64,000 nucleotides of DNA, taken from Gordonia hongkongensis (GTDB taxonomy: Bacteria > Actinomycetota > Actinomycetes > Mycobacteriales > Mycobacteriaceae). The stretch's first letter is position 1. Every line of letters starts with the position of its first letter. The stretch lies in the NCBI RefSeq assembly GCF_023078355.1, contig NZ_CP095552.1:3596001-3660000 (forward strand), in the 5' to 3' direction. A program made the position numbers and the translations under genes. Positions 59,716 to 64,000 of the stretch are shown one piece after another. The notes under the pieces were generated by a model that saw only the letters and a list, made by a program, of their open reading frames with translations, had not been told where the DNA came from and ran no database searches.

Positions 59716-60999
59716 ATGAACCCCCACGGCAACACTTCGAAACCACGGAGTGCCCACCTCGCACGCGCCCTCGCGGCCGCAGTCGCGCTCACGATCGTCG
59801 TGGCCCCGGCCGCCTTCGGCATGACGGCGACGGCCGCGGCCGAACCTACTCCGGGAACATCGACGCCAGGCGTGGCCGAGCCGTCGGCAGAACCGTCGTC
59901 GACGGACAACAGCGCGCCCGCCGACGACAATGCGGGCACCGTCGACACGCGAGGTCCGGGACAGACGCCGGGCGCCGTCTACGCCAATCGCGAACTCCCC
60001 CGGGCACGTACGGTCGCGGGCGCCGGGTCCGGAAACGACTTCACGTACTGGAGCACCGGCGCCGACGGCAAGGCCCATCTGTCCTCGGGCGTGTTGATGG
60101 TGCCGGCCGGGCGGGCGCCGGCCGGCGGTTGGCCGATCGTCGCCTGGGCCCACGGTTCGCGCGGCATCGCCGACCGGTGCGCACCGTCGTCGCGGCCCAC
60201 CGCCGAGGACACCGATGAGCTCAAGCGATGGCTCGGTCGTGGATATGCCGTCGTCAGTACCGATTACGCGGGTGTCGGGACCCCCGGCACGCCGCAGTAC
60301 TACGATCTCGAGGCCACTGCTCGCAACATCGTCGACGCGGTGCGCGCCTCTCGGGACATCGCCGACAACCTGTCGCGCTCGTGGGCAGTGGTCGGCGAGG
60401 GCCAGGGAGCCGCGGCCGCGATCACGCTGGCCCGACTGGCCCCGACCATCCAGGGCGGCAAGCTCGACTTCCAGGGTGCCGCAGCGAGTTCGATTCCCGC
60501 CCAGTTCGGTTCGCTCGTGGCCAATCTCGGGCCGTCGTCCGCGGCGATGCCGTCCGGGCTGGCCGCCGACGCGCTGTACACGCTGAGCGCGATCCGCAAC
60601 GCGCACTCCGACCTCGATCTCGACGCCTACCTCACCGACACCGGCAAGAAATGGCTGACCAAGGCCGCCGCGTCGTGTGTCACCGAGTTCGTGCGTGAGG
60701 TGGACGGTCTCGCCATCGGTTCGCTGTTCACCAAACCGCTGTCGGGGAACACCGAACTCACCGCCCTGCTGACCAAGGCGACCGAGCTGCCCACTCGCGG
60801 CTTCGAGCGTCCGGTCCTGATGACGCAGACCCTGCAGGACACCTCCGTCGTCGTACCGCTCACCCTCAAGTACCTCAACGACGCCCGGGTCGGCGACAGC
60901 AAGGTGTCGGCGCGTACCTATCTGACGCTCGACGGTGCCCAGTCGAAGCGGTTCTCCGACACCGACATCCGCGCGTTCGTCGCCCGCGTCCTGCGGTGA
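59716..60999 (+). CDS. Secretory-lipase-family alpha/beta hydrolase homologue lacking catalytic Ser and His
   Basis: Exported protein (signal peptide ending at ATAAA-E near residue 42) with a disordered Pro/Ser/Thr/Asp linker, then the LIP-type hydrolase fold. PIVAWAHGSRGIADRCAPS and GYAVVSTDYAGVGTPG are typical. The nucleophile elbow is GEGQG at residues 227-231, where family members have GHSQG, so Ser is replaced by Gly. The usual C-terminal DH motif reads LTLDGAQS, without His. Catalysis by the standard triad is therefore improbable. 427 aa; stop overlaps the next start (GTGA). Confidence 0.82.
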   Translation: MNPHGNTSKPRSAHLARALAAAVALTIVVAPAAFGMTATAAAEPTPGTSTPGVAEPSAEPSSTDNSAPADDNAGTVDTRGPGQTPGAVYANRELPRARTVAGAGSGNDFTYWSTGADGKAHLSSGVLMVPAGRAPAGGWPIVAWAHGSRGIADRCAPSSRPTAEDTDELKRWLGRGYAVVSTDYAGVGTPGTPQYYDLEATARNIVDAVRASRDIADNLSRSWAVVGEGQGAAAAITLARLAPTIQGGKLDFQGAAASSIPAQFGSLVANLGPSSAAMPSGLAADALYTLSAIRNAHSDLDLDAYLTDTGKKWLTKAAASCVTEFVREVDGLAIGSLFTKPLSGNTELTALLTKATELPTRGFERPVLMTQTLQDTSVVVPLTLKYLNDARVGDSKVSARTYLTLDGAQSKRFSDTDIRAFVARVLR

Positions 61000-61658
61000 A
61001 CCGAACGTTCCGGATCGCCTATGCGGCCACTGCCGCGGCAGCGACGATCGCCGGGTCGGCCGGTGATCGACGCAGCGCCGCGATCACCAAACCGCTGCCG
61101 ATCGCGCTTCTCGCGGCGCGGGTGGCCGCCGGAGCACGACGCCGCCCGGTCGCCGACACCGTCGCCCTGGCGTCCGTCGTCGGGTTCTCCGCGCTCGGCG
61201 ACCGGTTCATGTTGCAGGAGGAATTCGAACACGACGACCCGGCCACGAAGGATCGTTTTCTCCGCAGGGGTGCAACGTCTTTCGCGGGCGCACAGTTGAG
61301 CTACGCGGTCGCGATGTGGCGTGCCGGCGCACGACCGACGGTTCGGTCCGTCGCGCCGCGGGTGGGCGTTCTCGCCGAGTCGGCGACGGTGCTGAGCCGA
61401 CACCGCCCTGCCCTGCTGCCGGTTCTGGGGACGTACGGCAACACGCTCGCGACGATGTCGGCGCTGGCGGCGGACGTGCCGACGCCGCAACCGCGCTTGC
61501 GGGCGGGCGGGTGGTTCTTCCTGCTCTCCGACCTCGCGATCATCAATCGACGACACCTGGTCACCGACCCTCGACTCCGGGTGGCAGGCGAGGCCTGGGT
61601 GCTCGCAAGCTATTTCACCGCGCAGTACCTGCTGATCGGCGGACTCGCCGACCGGTGA
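60996..61658 (+). CDS. Lysoplasmalogenase-like (YhhN/TMEM86) membrane protein
   Basis: Multi-helix membrane protein with the YhhN-family residues: ITKPLPI early, SALGDRFML in the middle, FAGAQLSYAVAMW, and GGWFFLLSDLAI near the C-terminus. Homologues hydrolyse the vinyl-ether bond of lysoplasmalogens, though substrates in actinobacteria are unknown. GTG 60996 overlaps the stop of the lipase-like gene, so the two are coupled. 220 aa. Confidence 0.82.
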   Translation: MNRTFRIAYAATAAAATIAGSAGDRRSAAITKPLPIALLAARVAAGARRRPVADTVALASVVGFSALGDRFMLQEEFEHDDPATKDRFLRRGATSFAGAQLSYAVAMWRAGARPTVRSVAPRVGVLAESATVLSRHRPALLPVLGTYGNTLATMSALAADVPTPQPRLRAGGWFFLLSDLAIINRRHLVTDPRLRVAGEAWVLASYFTAQYLLIGGLADR

Positions 61659-61659
61659 G

Positions 61660-62205
61660 TCAGGCGACCGCGCGGCCCGAGCAGGTCGAGTACTTCGGAT
61701 TGGTCATCGGGAAGAAGGCCAGCGCACCGATCTTCTGGCGGATCGTGAAGGCGACGGGACCGCTGCCCGGATGGATGTCGACCTGCCATTTGATGGTGTA
61801 CCCGCGGCCCGGAACAGTGGTGACGCCGGTACGTCCGGTCCGCAGGTTCCGCCACGACACCGACACCTCGTAGGTGTATTCGAGGGCCACTGCTCGGGCA
61901 CGGTCGGTGCCGATGAGCGCGATGACGGGTCCGGGTAGTCCGTCCGCGGGGTGCCGGATCTGGTTGAACACGTCCACGCGGACCTTGACCGTGCCTGCCG
62001 GCCACGGGTTGACGCTGTCGCACCGCAGGGTGGTGACGTAGTTCGCCCCGTCGTCTGCCGGTGCGGCCCCGGCGGCGCCAGTACCGAACAGCGACACGGC
62101 CAGCGCCAGCACGGCGCCGGCCACCGTCGCGACCGTTCCCACTCCGACGCGCCCCCGCCGACGTCTGCCGTTCTCGAAGCCGACCGTGTTCTCCCCGCTC
62201 ATCAT
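61660..62205 (-). CDS. Secreted small protein, possible member C of the W-x-N domain group
   Basis: 181-aa exported protein: VATVAGAVLALAVSLFGTGAAGA is a signal sequence with cleavage near GAA-AP. The mature protein contains YVTTLRCDSVNPWPAG at its start and VSVSWRNLRTGRTGVTTV near residue 125. It ends YSTCSGRAVA, so two cysteines can pair. The SWxNxxTGRTG segment recalls the product of 56903. Function unknown. ATG 62205 lies 6 nt after TAGACT. Confidence 0.75.
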   Translation of the reverse strand: MMSGENTVGFENGRRRRGRVGVGTVATVAGAVLALAVSLFGTGAAGAAPADDGANYVTTLRCDSVNPWPAGTVKVRVDVFNQIRHPADGLPGPVIALIGTDRARAVALEYTYEVSVSWRNLRTGRTGVTTVPGRGYTIKWQVDIHPGSGPVAFTIRQKIGALAFFPMTNPKYSTCSGRAVA

Positions 62206-62211
62206 GGGGGC

Positions 62212-62217
62212 AGTCTA
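62212..62217 (-). promoter_or_regulatory. -10 box TAGACT of the 181-aa secreted protein gene
   Basis: TAGACT plus GCCCCC precedes ATG 62205; leaderless layout. Confidence 0.5.
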
Positions 62218-62254
62218 GAGCCGCACGCGGGTGCCGTCTGCCAGAATCGACCCC

Positions 62255-62842
62255 ATGCCGAAGATCCAGATCGCGCAGGAACCCGCGGCCGACGAACTCC
62301 TGTCGAACGATTCGTTCGCCCTCCTCACGGGAATGCTCCTCGACCAGCAGTTCCCGATGGAACGGGCCTTCGCCGGGCCGGCCAAGATCCGTGACCGGTT
62401 CGGCACGATGGATCCGGTCGAGATCGCCGACGCCGACCCCGAGGCGTTCGCCGACCTGTGTGCCACTCCCCCGGCAATCCACCGCTACGGTCGGTCGATG
62501 GCCGGCCGGGTCCAGACGCTCGCGAAAGTCGTCGCCGAGGAGTACGGCGGCGACGCCGCGCGCATCTGGACCGAGGCCGCCGACGGCGCGGACCTGATGA
62601 AGCGATTGCGCGCCCTGCCCGGGTTCGGCGACCAGAAGGCCAAGATCTTCGTCGCGCTCGTCGCCAAGCAGCTCGACGTCAAGCCGTCGGGCTGGACCAA
62701 GGTCGCCGGCGACTACAGCAAGAAGGGGTTCCGGTCGGTGGCCGACGTGACCGGCCCGGAGTCGCTGCAGAAGGTCCGCGACTTCAAGAAGGCGGCGAAG
62801 GCCGCCAAGGCGGCAGAGGCACCGGCGACCGGTGCGCGGTAG
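62255..62842 (+). CDS. HhH-GPD-type base-excision repair protein
   Basis: Helix-hairpin-helix GPD fold seen in DNA glycosylases. The conserved segments of this actinobacterial group are LLTGMLLDQQFPMERAFAGP, LPGFGDQKAKIFVALVAKQL and a Lys/Ala-rich C-terminus that may bind DNA. The hairpin LPGFGDQKA is where glycosylases grip the phosphate. The catalytic Asp of the HhH-GPD motif is not obvious. 195 aa from ATG 62255, which a weak -10 (CAGAAT) precedes by 7 nt. Confidence 0.85.
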   Translation: MPKIQIAQEPAADELLSNDSFALLTGMLLDQQFPMERAFAGPAKIRDRFGTMDPVEIADADPEAFADLCATPPAIHRYGRSMAGRVQTLAKVVAEEYGGDAARIWTEAADGADLMKRLRALPGFGDQKAKIFVALVAKQLDVKPSGWTKVAGDYSKKGFRSVADVTGPESLQKVRDFKKAAKAAKAAEAPATGAR

Positions 62843-62897
62843 CGACACCGCCCTTCGGAATCACCGAACCCTCGCCCCGAACGCCGGTCGGTTGGCC

Positions 62898-62903
62898 TAG
62901 GGT
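62898..62903 (+). promoter_or_regulatory. -10 box TAGGGT of the decapeptide-repeat gene
   Basis: TAGGGT plus 8 nt precedes ATG 62912; leaderless layout. Confidence 0.5.
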
Positions 62904-62911
62904 CGGAAAGC

Positions 62912-63865
62912 ATGGAGTCCCTTCCGGATCGGCCGCTACCCGACCGTCGCCGCGCCGACCGTAGACCGGTGGCCACGGCTGACGCAGGCAGTGCGCTCGT
63001 CGAGATGCCGTTCCGACTCGGTTTCGCGGTCACCGGGGTGGTGCTCAGTGCAGCCGAGTCCGCAGTCGCCATCGCCCGCATCACGGCCGGGAGCGTGCAG
63101 AACGAGATCGCACTGGCAGTGGGCGTCGACGCGGACGAGCTCGGATCACTCCGGACTCCGCTCGCCCTCCTCAACCAGCTGTCCGAACTACTCGGTCCCG
63201 AGCGGCCGTTCGGCAGGATCCTGGCCAACGGCGGTCCGCTGGAGCGACTGCTCGATCCCGGGGGTGTCGTCGACCGGCTCACCGCTCCGAACGGTCCGCT
63301 CGACAAGCTCACCGCCGAGGGCGGACTCCTCGACCAGGTCGCCGAGGAACGAGGCATCCTGGTGCGCCTCACCGCGAAGGGTGGACCGCTGGACCGGCTG
63401 ACCCGGCCGGGTGGTGTGGTCGACCAGTTCACCGAGAACGAGGGCATCCTCGAGCGCCTCACCTCCGAGGGCGGGATCGTCGACAAGTTGACCGCGCCCG
63501 ACGGTGTGCTCGAGAAGGTGACCGCCGCGGGAGGCATCCTGGACCGGCTCGCCGAGGACGACGGCCTGCTCGATCAGCTCCTGGGCGAGAACGGCGCGGT
63601 CGAGCGTGCGATCGCACCGGGCGGGCCGCTGGACCGGATCTCCGAGCTCACCGAGGTCATCGGGCAGCTCGGACCCAACCTGCTCGCCATGCAGGAAACG
63701 GTCCACGAGCTCGCCGAGACCGTCGACCTGCTGAACCAGACGGTCGCACCGCTCGGCGGTCTCGCCGAGCGGCTTCCCAAACGCCTCACCCGTCCGCCGA
63801 AGGGGTCGGGCGGCAATGGACACGGAGACGCTCCGGCGGACACGAACGGGTACCCGCGGGGTTAG
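62912..63865 (+). CDS. Protein with 14 tandem decapeptide repeats, function unknown
   Basis: 317 aa. The N-terminal 22 residues are charged; residues 32-60 (PFRLGFAVTGVVLSAAESAV...) are a hydrophobic or amphipathic helix. Residues 107-246 consist of 14 ten-residue units with Gly at every tenth position, consensus x-G-(P/I/V/L)-(L/V)-(D/E)-(R/K/Q)-(L/V)-T-x-x. Residues 247-290 predict a coiled coil (VHELAETVDLLNQTV), and the tail is Gly/Asn-rich. No cysteine, signal peptide or enzyme motif. The regular repeat suggests a solenoid or coiled scaffold. Confidence 0.85.
   Translation: MESLPDRPLPDRRRADRRPVATADAGSALVEMPFRLGFAVTGVVLSAAESAVAIARITAGSVQNEIALAVGVDADELGSLRTPLALLNQLSELLGPERPFGRILANGGPLERLLDPGGVVDRLTAPNGPLDKLTAEGGLLDQVAEERGILVRLTAKGGPLDRLTRPGGVVDQFTENEGILERLTSEGGIVDKLTAPDGVLEKVTAAGGILDRLAEDDGLLDQLLGENGAVERAIAPGGPLDRISELTEVIGQLGPNLLAMQETVHELAETVDLLNQTVAPLGGLAERLPKRLTRPPKGSGGNGHGDAPADTNGYPRG
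63230..63649 (+). repeat. Fourteen 30-nt units encoding decapeptide repeats
   Basis: In-frame tandem array in which each unit codes for about G-G-P-L-D-R-L-T-x-x. The protein register is exact, with no insertion across 14 units, while the DNA units have diverged. Confidence 0.85.
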
Positions 63866-63892
63866 CCGCCACAGGCCACGCCGAGCGCCGGG

Positions 63893-64000
63893 TCAGAATG
63901 GCGGGGGCTCGTCGTCGTGGGTTGTCGCTTGATGGTGGGCTGCCTCGGTCCGGGCGCGCCGGTTCGCTTCGCGTTGTGCCTTGTTGCGGGCGCGTTCTTC
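63893..64000 (-). CDS. 3' end of an HNH-endonuclease/DUF222 (13E12-type) protein
   Basis: The last 35 codons: EERARNKAQREANRRARTEA, then AHH and the acidic-proline ending DDEPPPF. This tail is typical of DUF222-HNH proteins, multicopy in Gordonia and relatives and often mobile. The catalytic HNH part lies beyond the window edge, so identity rests on the tail only. Confidence 0.6.
   Translation of the reverse strand, partial: EERARNKAQREANRRARTEAAHHQATTHDDEPPPF

Overview
The window comes from a high-GC actinobacterium of the order Mycobacteriales, most likely a Gordonia or a close relative. Roughly two thirds of the bases are G or C. Many genes begin with GTG, and long blocks follow Mycobacterium tuberculosis gene order: ctaD/fecB, manA-tobH-like-DUF3499-whiB2-fbiA-fbiB, glgC/glgM, DUF3117-gpgS-folP2-fadD6-LOG, dapE/dapD, dapC-fdxC, mshB and lpqW-typA. 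The genus is inferred, not proven.

Layout. 1-3.5 kb: 5' part of ctaD, the lipoprotein gene fecB and a beta-carbonic anhydrase. 3.4-7.5 kb: a small hydrophilic protein, then the SNF2 helicase helZ with its SWIM zinc-finger partner, ending in a bidirectional terminator. 7.6-12.7 kb: the class Ib ribonucleotide reductase operon nrdH-nrdI-nrdE-nrdF under two NrdR boxes, with a GIY-YIG homing-endonuclease gene between nrdE and nrdF. 12.9-15.5 kb: FMN reductase, a TetR regulator and the urate hydroxylase hpxO. 15.5-19 kb: divergent ESX genes eccB (frameshifted) and eccE. 19-26.7 kb: manA, a frameshifted tobH-like gene, DUF3499, a zincin-like gene, whiB2, then fbiA-fbiB-NUDIX for coenzyme F420. 26.7-30.9 kb: glgC and glgM (maltosyl-phosphate/glycogen), an rlmA-like methyltransferase and two small conserved genes. 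31-37.9 kb: gpgS-folP2-fadD6, two LOG-family genes, dapE and a DM13 protein. 38-40.8 kb: dapD, DUF3072, dapC and fdxC. 41-42.3 kb: a cysteine-rich leader peptide, cysteine dioxygenase and a rhodanese. 42.3-51.5 kb: an operon-like run typA, lpqW, mshB, a membrane protein, a cofH-like gene, a flavin monooxygenase and cofG. 51.7-56.6 kb: a Cys-rich 58-aa protein, an EamA exporter and a thiamine-type ABC transporter. 56.9-62.2 kb: secreted proteins, a GAP-family membrane protein, a lipase-like protein without its catalytic serine, and a lysoplasmalogenase-like membrane protein. 62.2-64 kb: a HhH-GPD repair protein, a protein with 14 decapeptide repeats and the end of an HNH/DUF222 gene.

The most unusual features are these. 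(1) At the canonical fbiC position, the FO-synthase halves are separate, in reversed order, and separated by a Baeyer-Villiger-type monooxygenase. The CofH half has lost the whole radical-SAM cysteine loop. (2) A lower-GC free-standing homing endonuclease sits in the nrd operon. (3) A Cys-Cys-Cys leader peptide precedes cysteine dioxygenase. (4) A secretory-lipase homologue has GEGQG where GxSxG is expected. (5) A protein carries 14 exact-register decapeptide repeats. Two genes, eccB and the tobH-like gene, each look one base short in a G/C run, so sequencing error has to be considered.

Many transcription units have a TANNNT hexamer 6-8 nt before the start codon and no Shine-Dalgarno sequence. 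This is the expected layout for leaderless transcripts in this order, and I used it to choose several starts.
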